DNA from: Muribaculaceae bacterium
GTDB taxonomy: Bacteria; Bacteroidota; Bacteroidia; Bacteroidales; Muribaculaceae
Reading direction: 5' to 3'
DNA length: 64,000 bases
Assembly: GCA_017935045.1 (NCBI GenBank)
Contig: JAGBIJ010000039.1
Coordinates: 1-64,000 of the forward strand
Shown piece by piece: positions 1 through 8,112 of the stretch. A program made the position numbers and the translations under genes. Within the stretch, counting starts at the first letter, position 1; every line of letters begins with the position of its first letter. Below the pieces are notes generated by a model, which searched no databases, was not told the origin of the DNA, and worked only from the letters and a program-made list of their open reading frames with translations.

Positions 1-30
1 GAATGTGCATAGCGGCACATTCCACCTTTT
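1..30 (+). terminator. Probable rho-independent terminator of a gene left of the window
   Basis: An 8-base perfect inverted repeat (positions 1-8 and 15-22, GAATGTGC/GCACATTC, 6-base loop) is followed by CACCTTTT. It sits at the extreme left edge, so the gene it would serve is not visible and the stem may extend further left. Confidence 0.5.
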
Positions 31-94
31 AAAACGTTATATTAATGACATGTTTTGTACCATTTCAAATCCACAAAATCAAGACTTAAAATGT

Positions 95-153
95 ATTTTG
101 CCCTTTGTCTCAGTCGCATAGCCCGCTATGCTCCTTCGCCTGCATGGCAAAAT
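95..153. repeat. Nested palindromic intergenic element
   Basis: Outer arms ATTTTGCC (95-102) and GGCAAAAT (146-153) are perfect 8-base complements. Inside them lie inner arms GCATAG (116-121) and CTATGC (126-131) around CCCG. The two nested stems give a cruciform or branched hairpin. No gene can be supported in bases 1-234, and an open frame on the minus strand here reads into the HAD gene and looks spurious. The shape resembles the short palindromic repeats found between genes in many Bacteroidota, but no second copy is evident in this window. Confidence 0.45.
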
Positions 154-234
154 CCAAGTTGCGCTTTCGACCCCATAATTCACATTTGTTATTAAACAGC
201 CTCTAAACACTATTGTGTCCCGGTTGTTTTGTCT

Positions 235-912
235 ATGCAACCAACCCTGGCAGACATGAATATTGAAATGCAAGATATAGGTTTTCTGTTTGATCTCGAC
301 GGCGTGCTCCTCGATTCGGAGCGTAGCTACACACGTATATGGGCTGACATTGAGCGCGATTATCCTACGGGTGTGAAGGATTTTCCCCGTGTAATAAAGG
401 GCTCGACACTGACCGATATACTGAATCGTTATTTCCCCGACCCCGAAGTGAGCGAAGCCGTGGCGCGACGCTGCATTGAGGCTGAGAAGGATCTGGAGTT
501 TCATTATATGCCAGGCGCTGAGGCATTGCTTGCTGAGTTGAAGCGGCGAGGCATACCCCGCGCTCTTGTCACGAGTAGCGATGAAGCGAAGATGGAGACG
601 CTGCGGAAGAAACTGCCCGATATATTCGGATGGTTCAACGCGCTTGTCTACGGAGATATGGTCACGCATGGCAAGCCCGCTCCCGAACCATATCTCAAAG
701 GGGCGGAGCTGCTTGGCGTGGCCCCCAAGCGATGCGTAGTAGTGGAAGACGCGCTCACGGGCATTGCTTCTGGCCACGGCGCAGGCTGCTATGTGATAGG
801 CGTCAGCGACACACTCGGCAGGGAGGCGATAACCGGGAAAGCCGATATTGTAGTGGATACGCTTGACGAGATAAGCGTTGACGCCGTATGTGAAATACTT
901 GAAAAACGCTGA
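235..912 (+). CDS. HAD-superfamily phosphatase (beta-phosphoglucomutase/phosphoglycolate phosphatase-like)
   Basis: Cytosolic HAD hydrolase of about 225 residues, a usual length for subfamily IA enzymes with a small helical cap. Motif I is FDLDGVLLDSE near residues 19-29 (nucleophile and acid/base aspartates), motif II is VTSSDE near 114, motif III lysine lies in HGKPAPEPY, and motif IV is VVVEDALTGI. These are the full catalytic set for removing phosphate from, or isomerising, a small phosphorylated metabolite; the substrate cannot be read from sequence. ATG 235 is used because the longer frame begins at TTG 229; ATGs at 256 and 268 are also possible, and 268 would place motif I at the more typical distance from the N terminus. 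The next gene, rarA, begins 5 bases after the stop, so the two are probably co-transcribed. Confidence 0.85.
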   Translation: MQPTLADMNIEMQDIGFLFDLDGVLLDSERSYTRIWADIERDYPTGVKDFPRVIKGSTLTDILNRYFPDPEVSEAVARRCIEAEKDLEFHYMPGAEALLAELKRRGIPRALVTSSDEAKMETLRKKLPDIFGWFNALVYGDMVTHGKPAPEPYLKGAELLGVAPKRCVVVEDALTGIASGHGAGCYVIGVSDTLGREAITGKADIVVDTLDEISVDAVCEILEKR

Positions 913-917
913 ACCTT

Positions 918-2198
918 ATGGAAATAATACGTCCTCCATTGGCCGAACGGATGAGGCCGACAAGTCTCGACCACTATATAGGTCAGAAGCATCTTGTAGG
1001 TCCCGGAGCCGTCATCCGCCGCATGATAGAGACGGGGCGCATCAACAGCTTCATACTGTGGGGACCGCCGGGGGTGGGCAAGACTACTCTGGCGCGCATT
1101 ATAGCCGAACAGACTCAAGTGCCGTTTCATACGTTGAGCGCTGTGACAAGCGGTGTGAAGGATGTACGCGAGGTGCTTGACCGCTGTACCGCCGAGAGCC
1201 GAAGCCTTTTTGCCAAGGGACGCCCAATACTGTTTATCGATGAGATACACCGCTTCAACAAAAGCCAGCAGGACAGCCTGCTCGGAGCCGTAGAGCGCGG
1301 AACGGTAACTCTGATAGGAGCTACAACTGAAAATCCGTCGTTTGAGGTCATCCGGCCTTTGTTGTCGCGCTCTCAGGTCTACGTACTCCAGCCTCTCGAC
1401 GAGGAGGGGCTGCAGACTCTGCTTGACCGCGCCATAGCCGAGGACAAGGTGCTGTCGGAGCGAACAGTAGAGGTACGGCAGACGGCCGCGTTGTTTCGCT
1501 ATGCCGGCGGTGACGCACGCAAATTGCTTAACATACTCGATCTTCTGGAGCAGTCGACGCCTGACGACGAACCTATAATAATAGACGACGAGGTAGTGAC
1601 TGAACGGCTACAGGAAAATCCAGCCGCCTACGACCGTCAGGGGGAGATGCATTACGACATAATATCTGCGTTCATCAAGAGTGTGCGTGGCTCTGATCCC
1701 GATGCCGCCATCTACTGGCTGGCGCGCATGGTGGCCGGCGGCGAGGATCCGAAGTTCATAGCGCGCCGTCTGGTAATACTCGCAGCCGAAGACATCGGGC
1801 TGGCCAATCCGAACGCGCTGCTGCTGGCCAACGCCACCTTCGATGCTCTGGCCAAGATAGGCTGGCCCGAAGGACGCATCATACTGGCTGAGTGTACTAT
1901 ATATCTTGCTACAAGCCCTAAGAGCAATTCAGCGTATCTGTCCATAGACGCCGCATTAGCCGAGGTGCAGCAGAGCGGCAATCTTCCCGTGCCGCTTCAT
2001 CTGCGCAATGCGCCGACCTCCCTTATGAAAGACTTGGGATACGGTGTCCAATACAAATATGCTCACGATTACCCCGGACACTATGTCGACCAGCAATATC
2101 TGCCTGACGCGCTTGCAGACAGACATTTATGGAATCCGTGTCCCAATGCGGCCGAGCAGCGCCTGGCATCGCATCTTGCGTCACTGAAGAATAAGTAA
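918..2198 (+). CDS. rarA: Replication-associated recombination protein A (AAA+ ATPase, MgsA/WRNIP1 family)
   Basis: RarA is a homotetrameric AAA+ ATPase acting at stalled or gapped replication forks, often with SSB. The 426 residues match the family length (420-450). Walker A is GPPGVGKTT at residues 49-57, Walker B is ILFIDE at 104-109 followed by the RarA-typical HRFNKSQQD, and sensor 1 lies in IGATTENPSF. The C-terminal half holds the tetramerisation region, including AAEDIGLANP and the family ending with DLGYGVQYKYAHDYPG. It follows the HAD gene by 5 bases and meets mlaF convergently with only 10 bases between stop codons. No truncation or missing catalytic residue is seen. Confidence 0.96.
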   Translation: MEIIRPPLAERMRPTSLDHYIGQKHLVGPGAVIRRMIETGRINSFILWGPPGVGKTTLARIIAEQTQVPFHTLSAVTSGVKDVREVLDRCTAESRSLFAKGRPILFIDEIHRFNKSQQDSLLGAVERGTVTLIGATTENPSFEVIRPLLSRSQVYVLQPLDEEGLQTLLDRAIAEDKVLSERTVEVRQTAALFRYAGGDARKLLNILDLLEQSTPDDEPIIIDDEVVTERLQENPAAYDRQGEMHYDIISAFIKSVRGSDPDAAIYWLARMVAGGEDPKFIARRLVILAAEDIGLANPNALLLANATFDALAKIGWPEGRIILAECTIYLATSPKSNSAYLSIDAALAEVQQSGNLPVPLHLRNAPTSLMKDLGYGVQYKYAHDYPGHYVDQQYLPDALADRHLWNPCPNAAEQRLASHLASLKNK

Positions 2199-2208
2199 GC
2201 CGGGGTGC

Positions 2209-2976
2209 TTATTGCGAGTCCCGTTCGAGAAAGAGTTTGACCTCCTGAAACAGTTTTGAGGCAAACACAAAGTCATTGAGCGACTTGGACTTGGATTTGA
2301 AAATATTTTTGTCATTGCCGATCCAGTCGCAGTGACCCTTGTTGATGAAGACGATATTCTCGCCGATACCCAATACGGAATTCATATCATGCGTGTTGAT
2401 GATGGTCGTAATGCCGTATTCGTGGGTAATATCGGAAAGCAATTCGTCGATTAGAATCGATGTCTTCGGATCAAGGCCAGAGTTCGGTTCATCGCAAAAC
2501 AGGTAACGCGGATTCAGAGCTATGGCCCGCGCGATAGCGACACGCTTCTGCATACCGCCCGATATTTCAGAAGGGTATTTGTCATCGGCATTTTCCAGAC
2601 CGACGCGCTGTATGCAGAAGTGAGCCCTCTCCAGCTGCTCGGCATGACTCATAGGACTGAACATTTTCAGCGGGAACATCACGTTGCCGAGTACCGTAAG
2701 GTTGTCGAACAGGGCCGAGCCCTGAAACAGCATGCCTATTTCCGTACGGAGCATCTTGCGTTGCTCAGCCGTCATTTGGCTGAACTCACGTCCGTCATAG
2801 AGTATCTCTCCCTGCTCCGGATGCATCAGACCGATAAGGCATTTCATGAATACCGTCTTGCCCGAACCGCTCTGACCGATAATAAGATTGGTCTTTCCTG
2901 TCTCGAAAGTAGCGGAAATGTCGTGCAGAATCTGCACGCCGTCAAACCATTTTGAAATATTCTTAGCTTCGATCAT
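2209..2976 (-). CDS. mlaF: ABC transporter ATP-binding protein, MlaF-like (phospholipid trafficking)
   Basis: Cytosolic ATPase of an MCE/Mla-type transporter that moves phospholipids between inner and outer membrane. Walker A is GQSGSGKT (residues 34-41), the Q-loop is in MLFQGSALF, the signature is ISGGMQKR (138-145) and Walker B runs into CDEPNSGLDP (161-170). The SGGMQ form of the signature and the SALFDNLTV Q-loop segment are characteristic of MlaF rather than other ABC ATPases. Its start overlaps the end of mlaE by 4 bases, so the pair is translationally coupled. The usual partner mlaD (periplasmic MCE protein) is not next door; it must be elsewhere if the complex is complete. The last 40 residues are rich in Lys/Ser and resemble a regulatory tail. 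Confidence 0.93.
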   Translation of the reverse strand: MIEAKNISKWFDGVQILHDISATFETGKTNLIIGQSGSGKTVFMKCLIGLMHPEQGEILYDGREFSQMTAEQRKMLRTEIGMLFQGSALFDNLTVLGNVMFPLKMFSPMSHAEQLERAHFCIQRVGLENADDKYPSEISGGMQKRVAIARAIALNPRYLFCDEPNSGLDPKTSILIDELLSDITHEYGITTIINTHDMNSVLGIGENIVFINKGHCDWIGNDKNIFKSKSKSLNDFVFASKLFQEVKLFLERDSQ

Positions 2977-3719
2977 TGTAGCAGAAGTTTAGTGAGAATC
3001 ACGTCCATAAACAGAATCATAACGCTGCTTACAACCACAGCATTCGTACTCGCCTTGCCTACTTCAAGCGCGCCGCCCTTGACGTAATAGCCGAAGAACG
3101 CCGCCACGCTCGTAATGATGAACGCAAAGAAGAATGTCTTGATTATGCCATACCATACGTACCACTCCACAAACATGGTCTGGATACCGTAGATATAATC
3201 TTCTACAGGCGTGATGCCCGTGAAGTAAGCTATGCCCCAGCCTCCCAACAGGCCCATGAACATCGATAGCACAGCCAGGACGGGGATAAAAAGTACAAAG
3301 CCAATGATTTTGGGCAGCACTATATAATTGGCCGAATTCACGCCCATGATGTCCATGGCGTCGATTTGCTCCGTCACGCGCATGGTGCCGATTTCCGAAG
3401 CAATGTTGGAGCCTACCTTACCGGCAAGAATCAGCGACAGAATAGAAGACGAAAATTCCAGCAAAAGAATCTCGCGGGTGGCCAGACCTACGGAATACGA
3501 AGGTATCAGCGGACTCATGATATTGAGCTGCATCTGTATGCAGATGACCGCACCGATGAAAACAGATATACTCATGGTAAGCGGAATTGAGTCGACGCCA
3601 AGTTTGCTGATTTCCTTTATTATGTTGCGTCCCAGCTCACTCCACTTGTCAGGCGTGCGGAATACCTGAGTGATGAAAAGGCAGTAGCGGCCGAACGATT
3701 TGATTGATGATATGATCAT
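2973..3719 (-). CDS. mlaE: ABC transporter permease, MlaE-like
   Basis: Integral inner-membrane permease of the same Mla-type lipid transporter. From the ATG at 3719 it is 248 residues with about five hydrophobic segments and the family signature region around LEFSSSILSLILAGKVGSNIASEIGTMRVTEQIDAM (only the key parts: LAGKVGS, EIGTMRV, EQIDAM near residues 95-122). A longer frame begins at TTG 3749, but that TTG is part of a TACCTTTG promoter box (3754 to 3747 on this strand), so it cannot be the start. Transcribed with mlaF; divergent from udk across a short promoter region. Confidence 0.92.
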   Translation of the reverse strand: MIISSIKSFGRYCLFITQVFRTPDKWSELGRNIIKEISKLGVDSIPLTMSISVFIGAVICIQMQLNIMSPLIPSYSVGLATREILLLEFSSSILSLILAGKVGSNIASEIGTMRVTEQIDAMDIMGVNSANYIVLPKIIGFVLFIPVLAVLSMFMGLLGGWGIAYFTGITPVEDYIYGIQTMFVEWYVWYGIIKTFFFAFIITSVAAFFGYYVKGGALEVGKASTNAVVVSSVMILFMDVILTKLLLQ

Positions 3720-3746
3720 GCCGATGAGTTTTTTGTAAAACCGATG

Positions 3747-3754
3747 CAAAGGTA
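3747..3754 (-). promoter_or_regulatory. Promoter -7 box of mlaEF (TACCTTTG)
   Basis: A perfect match to the Bacteroidota -7 consensus TAnnTTTG on the minus strand, about 28 bases before the mlaE ATG. No clear TTTG box is seen 19-21 bases upstream. It settles the mlaE start (see that gene). Confidence 0.6.
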
Positions 3755-3768
3755 CAAAAAATTTTGCT

Positions 3769-3776
3769 TAAATTTG
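3769..3776 (+). promoter_or_regulatory. Promoter -7 box of udk-lptB (TAAATTTG)
   Basis: Perfect TAnnTTTG match on the plus strand, giving a leader of roughly 55 bases before the udk ATG. It lies only 15 bases from the oppositely directed mlaE box, so the two promoters share one AT-rich face. No good -33 box at standard spacing. Confidence 0.5.
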
Positions 3777-3837
3777 CATTTAATATTGCACGAAGCATAG
3801 ACTGTTTCGGCCAAAAGAAAGATAAGTATCTGATAAT

Positions 3838-4455
3838 ATGCTGATAATAGGAATCGCCGGCGGTACAGGCAGCGGAAAATCCACTGTTGTGCGCCGCATA
3901 ATAGAAAGTCTGCCGCCGGACTCGGTGGCTGTAATGCCGCAGGATTGCTACTATAAGGACAATCACCATATCCCGCTGGAGGTAAGGCTCCAGATGAATT
4001 ATGACGAGCCTGATTCCATAGAATGGTCTCTGCTATGCCGCCATCTCAATGAACTGAAAGAGGGTAAGTGTGTAGAGATGCCTACATACGATTTTCTTAC
4101 CTGCGCGCGTATGCCGCAGACAGTGACAGTCAAGCCACACCGGGTCGTAGTGGTGGAAGGCATACTGGTGCTGTCGGATCCGCAGCTGCGAGACATGCTT
4201 GATGTAAAAGTCTTTGTCGATGCCGATGCCGACGATCGTCTGATACGAGTCATATCGCGCGACTGCATAGAGCGCGGACGCACTCCGAAAATGGTAATAG
4301 ACCGCTATGTGGAGACTCTGAAACCAATGCACGAACTGTATATCGAACCGGCTAAAAAATATGCTGACCTGATTGTACCCCAGGGCGGCCACAATACGGT
4401 GGCCATACAGCTGCTGACGGACTACATACGTTCACTAATCAATAAGGATAAATGA
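3838..4455 (+). CDS. udk: Uridine kinase (uridine/cytidine phosphorylation)
   Basis: Phosphorylates uridine and cytidine to UMP and CMP in pyrimidine salvage. The 205 residues match bacterial Udk. Walker [10 protein letters not shown] is at residues 8-16; the nucleoside-binding segments [18 protein letters not shown] and [10 protein letters not shown] follow in family order; the lid region with [16 protein letters not shown] is present. It starts a run of overlapping plus-strand genes: its stop shares ATGA with the lptB start. The pairing of udk with lptB has no obvious metabolic logic and probably just reflects operon packing. Confidence 0.95.
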   Translation: MLIIGIAGGTGSGKSTVVRRIIESLPPDSVAVMPQDCYYKDNHHIPLEVRLQMNYDEPDSIEWSLLCRHLNELKEGKCVEMPTYDFLTCARMPQTVTVKPHRVVVVEGILVLSDPQLRDMLDVKVFVDADADDRLIRVISRDCIERGRTPKMVIDRYVETLKPMHELYIEPAKKYADLIVPQGGHNTVAIQLLTDYIRSLINKDK

Positions 4456-5306
4456 GGATATTCGCTTTCAAGAAACATACGGCGGCGCCGGCAGACACGA
4501 CGATGACGGAGAGTCAGAATACAGCAGCTCCCGAAACTGAAAGCCGCGAGGATAACGTACCCGTAAAGGGAGTGCTGCGCACCGACAATCTTGTAAAGAA
4601 GTATGGCAAGCGTACCGTAGTCAATCATGTAAGCATCGACGTGACTCAAGGCGAAATCGTAGGGCTGCTCGGGCCTAATGGAGCCGGAAAGACTACCACT
4701 TTCTATATGACTGTCGGACTAATATCTCCGAATGAAGGGAATATCTTTCTAAACGATCGTAACATTACCAAATACCCCGTCTATAAGCGTGCCAAACTCG
4801 GTATCGGATATCTTGCTCAGGAAGCGTCTGTATTCCGCAAAATGACAGTCGAGAACAACATACGCTCCATTCTTGAGATGACCAATACGTCGCGTGCGTA
4901 TCAGAAAGAGAAGCTGGAAAGTCTGATAGCTGAATTCCGCCTCCAGAAAGTGCGCAAGAATTACGGCGACCGTCTCTCGGGAGGCGAACGACGCCGTACG
5001 GAGATAGCGCGCTGTCTGGCCATTGACCCGAAATTCATTATGCTTGACGAGCCTTTCGCCGGTGTGGACCCCATCGCCGTGGAAGACATTCAGTATATAG
5101 TATACAAGCTGAAGGAGAAAAACATAGGCATCCTGATTACCGACCATAATGCTCCGGAGACTCTCTCGATTACGGACAGAGCCTATCTGCTGTTTGAAGG
5201 CAAAATACTGTTTCAAGGTACAAGCGAGCAGTTGGCCGAGAATCCTGAGGTACGGGAGAAGTATCTGGGTCAGAACTTCATTTTCCGACGCAAACATTTC
5301 GATTGA
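4452..5306 (+). CDS. lptB: LPS export ABC transporter ATP-binding protein LptB
   Basis: Cytosolic ATPase that powers extraction of lipopolysaccharide from the inner membrane through LptFG. Walker A is GPNGAGKTT (residues 74-82), the signature LSGGERRR (175-182) and Walker [20 protein letters not shown] (196-214), the last being diagnostic for LptB; the switch histidine is in LITDHN. The protein is 284 residues, about 40 longer than E. coli LptB, because of a hydrophilic Ala/Thr/Glu-rich N-terminal extension. An internal ATG at 4503 would remove 17 of these residues, but the ATGA overlap with udk favours the first ATG. Confidence 0.94.
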   Translation: MRIFAFKKHTAAPADTTMTESQNTAAPETESREDNVPVKGVLRTDNLVKKYGKRTVVNHVSIDVTQGEIVGLLGPNGAGKTTTFYMTVGLISPNEGNIFLNDRNITKYPVYKRAKLGIGYLAQEASVFRKMTVENNIRSILEMTNTSRAYQKEKLESLIAEFRLQKVRKNYGDRLSGGERRRTEIARCLAIDPKFIMLDEPFAGVDPIAVEDIQYIVYKLKEKNIGILITDHNAPETLSITDRAYLLFEGKILFQGTSEQLAENPEVREKYLGQNFIFRRKHFD

Positions 5307-5308
5307 AC

Positions 5309-6223
5309 ATGGCTACAAGGAATATGAAATCTCGTCCGGCGGCCAATGCTTACGGATTCACGCAGCTTACTTACTGGCGCCGGATTCTGCTTATGCTGTG
5401 CTTCTTCGTGCTGATGATGGTGCTGGCCGGTTTTGCATCGCAACTTGCGGCACAGTTTACCGCGCACGGTTCGCGTGAATTTTATCTGCTGACATCTGTC
5501 TTCCAGAATCTGATCGGCTTTGCCGGCACGGCGTTCGTAACGGCGCTCTTTATGAGTACGCGCCCCCTGTCCATGCTGGGACTCAACGTAGTGTGCCACT
5601 GGCGTAGCGTGCTGGGAATCATTCTTGTGTTTGCTGTAGGCCTGCCGTTTCTCAATCAGACAGTCTGGTGGAACCAACAGATGCATTTCCCGGCTGCATT
5701 GACAGGTCTCGAGTCAACTATAAGAAGCTGGGAAGAGTCCGCTCTCTCGGCCACCGGCACAATGCTGACCGGCACAAGCGTCAGCACGCTGCTTGTCAAT
5801 ATAGCGGTTATCGGAATATTTACCGGATTCTGTGAGGAACTGCTTTTCCGTGGCACATTTCAGCGTGTCATAGGAAGCGGAGGACTCGGTCCCCACGCGG
5901 CCATCTGGATAACTGCCGTTCTGTTCAGCACCCTTCATTTCCAGTTTTTCGGTTTTCTGCCCCGCCTCCTTTTAGGCGCGTTTTTCGGTTATCTGCTCTA
6001 CTGGACTGGCTCGGTATGGGTGTCTGCCATCGCCCACGCGCTCAACAATTCCATCACGGTGTTTGCCTCATGGCTCATAGCCAACGGCATGGCAGGCCAG
6101 GACCTGGATACTGTAGGGGTAACGAAAGCCGGCTTCCCGGCTGTCGCGTGTATCAGTCTCGCGCTGGTATTGTGCGTGCTGATAGGGATGCGCGGATATC
6201 TGTTCAGTACCAAACGACTGTGA
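5309..6223 (+). CDS. CPBP-family intramembrane glutamic endopeptidase
   Basis: Multi-pass membrane protease of the CPBP/Abi family (Rce1-like). About eight hydrophobic segments span the 304 residues. The three catalytic motifs are all present: CEELLFRG near residue 175 (EExxxR), FSTLHFQFFG near 206 (second motif with His) and AHALNNS near 243 (HxxxN). Substrate unknown; bacterial members process membrane-bound peptides or regulators. The ATG at 5309 is chosen over TTG 5303, which overlaps the lptB stop. It lies 2 bases after lptB and 3 bases before holA, in the same transcription unit. Confidence 0.88.
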   Translation: MATRNMKSRPAANAYGFTQLTYWRRILLMLCFFVLMMVLAGFASQLAAQFTAHGSREFYLLTSVFQNLIGFAGTAFVTALFMSTRPLSMLGLNVVCHWRSVLGIILVFAVGLPFLNQTVWWNQQMHFPAALTGLESTIRSWEESALSATGTMLTGTSVSTLLVNIAVIGIFTGFCEELLFRGTFQRVIGSGGLGPHAAIWITAVLFSTLHFQFFGFLPRLLLGAFFGYLLYWTGSVWVSAIAHALNNSITVFASWLIANGMAGQDLDTVGVTKAGFPAVACISLALVLCVLIGMRGYLFSTKRL

Positions 6224-6226
6224 CTT

Positions 6227-7267
6227 ATGGCAAAGAAAGAGTCTCCGGCGGCGGAGTACACACATATTATCTCTGAAATCAGAGCCGGACGCCTCGCTCC
6301 GGTCTATCTGCTGTGTGGTCTGGAGTCATACTATATTGACAGAATCGCTGAACTATTGGCTGAAAGGGTAGTGCCCGATGTCGACGCGCGGGATTTCAAT
6401 GTCTCGGTGTTTTTCGGAGCCGAGACCAACATTAAAGCTGTCGCTGATGCGGCGAGACGTTTTCCGGTCATGTCGGAGCGTCAGCTTATCATGCTCAAGG
6501 AAGCGCAGACCATGGATAATGCCAAAGCGCGACTGGAGGAGCTGGCTCCCTATTTCGATCATCTCACTCCGGGCACAGTGCTTCTGATAGTCTACCGTGC
6601 GGAACCGCTGAAAGCATCCAGCGCGTTGGTCAAGGCGATAAAAAAGGCCGGAGGAATCATATTCGAGAGTCCTGCAATCAAAGACTGGATGTTGCCGTCA
6701 CTTATCTCCGACTATTGCAAAGAGAAGAAAGTCACGATTGACAGCAAGAGTGTCGAGATGCTCAGAGACTTCATAGGGGTGGATCTTTCGCGTCTCTTCG
6801 GAGAGATTGACAAGCTGCGCGTAGCAGGCAACAACGCGCCTATTACGCCCGAACTGATTGAGAAAAACGTAGGCATAAGCAAAGATTTCAATAATTTTGA
6901 ACTGCTGAAAGCCATATCGTCGCGCAATTACAGCCGGGCGATGCGCATCGCCGATTACTTTGCCCGCAATCCGAAGCAGAATCCAGTCATAATGACTACC
7001 TCCATATTGTTCAAGTATTTTTCCCAACTGATGCTCGCCCATTATTCGCTAGACAAGACTGACAAAGGTCTGATGGCGCAGTTAGGTCTGTATCAATCGT
7101 GGCAACTTAATGACATCAAGGACGGTATGCGCAATTTCCGCCCCGCCTCCGTATTGGCGATTATCCACGCCCTCAGGGTACTCGATTGCCGCAGCAAGGG
7201 AATAGGCTCCATGCAGAAAGATACGGAATTGCTCAAACAATTCATCTACGAGGCTTTTACGCTATGA
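6227..7267 (+). CDS. holA: DNA polymerase III subunit delta
   Basis: Clamp-loader subunit that opens the beta sliding clamp. The 346 residues match HolA, with the opening LRAGRLAPVYLLCGLESYYID-type region (key: PVYLLCG...YYID at about residues 24-37), the degenerate AAA+ domain with RFPVMSERQLIMLKEAQ and the middle/C-terminal segments IDKLRVAGNN and SSRNYSRAMRIADYF. As in other delta subunits there is no functional P-loop. It shares ATGA with the following EFR1 gene. Confidence 0.93.
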   Translation: MAKKESPAAEYTHIISEIRAGRLAPVYLLCGLESYYIDRIAELLAERVVPDVDARDFNVSVFFGAETNIKAVADAARRFPVMSERQLIMLKEAQTMDNAKARLEELAPYFDHLTPGTVLLIVYRAEPLKASSALVKAIKKAGGIIFESPAIKDWMLPSLISDYCKEKKVTIDSKSVEMLRDFIGVDLSRLFGEIDKLRVAGNNAPITPELIEKNVGISKDFNNFELLKAISSRNYSRAMRIADYFARNPKQNPVIMTTSILFKYFSQLMLAHYSLDKTDKGLMAQLGLYQSWQLNDIKDGMRNFRPASVLAIIHALRVLDCRSKGIGSMQKDTELLKQFIYEAFTL

Positions 7268-8052
7268 TATTCTATTATTCCGGTACCGGCAACACGCGCT
7301 ATGCAGCCACATTCATAGCCCGCGAGTGTGGCGATGCGGAGCCGCGTTTCATACCCGAAGCGCTTCGCTCACTGCGCGAAGGAAGTATAATGACGGAAGC
7401 GCTGGCGGCAGATGTCGGCCCATCTCTGGGTATCATGTTTCCTATTTATTCGTGGGGCGTGCCGCCGGTCGTAACTGCTTTTATCAGCAGATTGCTGCCC
7501 CACATCGGATCTGATATCTATATATGGGCAGTGTGTACCTGCGGTGACGAAGCCGGTATTGCCATGCGCCTTTTCAGCAAAACGGTAGAGAGATTTACCG
7601 GCAAGCGACCTGGCCTTCTGGCCTCGGTCATCATGCCCAATGACTATGTCCTTCTTCCGGGATTCGATGTAGACAGCGAGGAAACGATGCGTCGCAAACT
7701 TGAAGCCGCTCCGGAGCGGCTCGCTCAGTTGTCGCGCCTGATAGCGGCTCGCACAAGAGGAGTGTATGATGTGAAAGAAGGTTCGTTTCCGGCGTTGCGC
7801 ACCCGTCTGACATTCCCTCTGTTCCGGCGATGGGGAGTGAACCCTAAAAAGTGGAAAACCTCTGATGCCTGCATAAGTTGCGGCAGATGTGCGCATGCTT
7901 GTCCGGCATCAAATATTATCATTTCAGAAGGGCGGCCTGTCTGGGGTAACGATTGCTACAGCTGCTGTGCATGTTATCATGTCTGCCCGGTCAAGGCCAT
8001 TTCCTATGGATGTGCCACCAAGGACAAAGGTCAGTATTTCTTCTCAGGCTGA
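7264..8052 (+). CDS. EFR1-family ferredoxin: flavodoxin-like domain plus two 4Fe-4S clusters
   Basis: A 262-residue cytosolic electron carrier. The N-terminal domain begins at once with the FMN phosphate loop SGTGNT (residues 6-11), as in flavodoxins; the C-terminal domain carries two CxxCxxCxxxCP motifs (C203/206/209/213 and C231/234/237/241) for two 4Fe-4S clusters. This architecture is the EFR1 group, common in anaerobes, whose redox partners are mostly unknown. The start at 7264 overlaps the holA stop by ATGA; longer frames run into holA. It is 60 bases upstream of a malic enzyme, so a role in balancing reductant is possible but only inferred from position. Confidence 0.88.
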   Translation: MIFYYSGTGNTRYAATFIARECGDAEPRFIPEALRSLREGSIMTEALAADVGPSLGIMFPIYSWGVPPVVTAFISRLLPHIGSDIYIWAVCTCGDEAGIAMRLFSKTVERFTGKRPGLLASVIMPNDYVLLPGFDVDSEETMRRKLEAAPERLAQLSRLIAARTRGVYDVKEGSFPALRTRLTFPLFRRWGVNPKKWKTSDACISCGRCAHACPASNIIISEGRPVWGNDCYSCCACYHVCPVKAISYGCATKDKGQYFFSG

Positions 8053-8112
8053 GATAATAAATATAAAACATTTTCCTGCGGATAGCGTTATATTCATACA
8101 AGAGTTTTTGTC

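Noticed and set aside
79..777. Long open frame on the minus strand across the left intergenic region and the HAD gene
   Set aside because: It is antisense to a complete HAD phosphatase with all four motifs, shows no domain, and is rich in Arg/Ile/His typical of reverse reading.
2190..2213. AATAAG/CTTATT stem between rarA and mlaF
   Set aside because: Only six AT-rich pairs with a large loop, and it overlaps both stop codons; not convincing as a terminator.
7164..7180. TTATCCAC-like match in holA, and another in ftsK near 60156
   Set aside because: Single, isolated matches inside coding sequence, expected by chance.
7186..7263. Longer N terminus for the EFR1 protein
   Set aside because: It lies within holA; the ATGA overlap start gives the flavodoxin loop right at the N terminus, as in the family.
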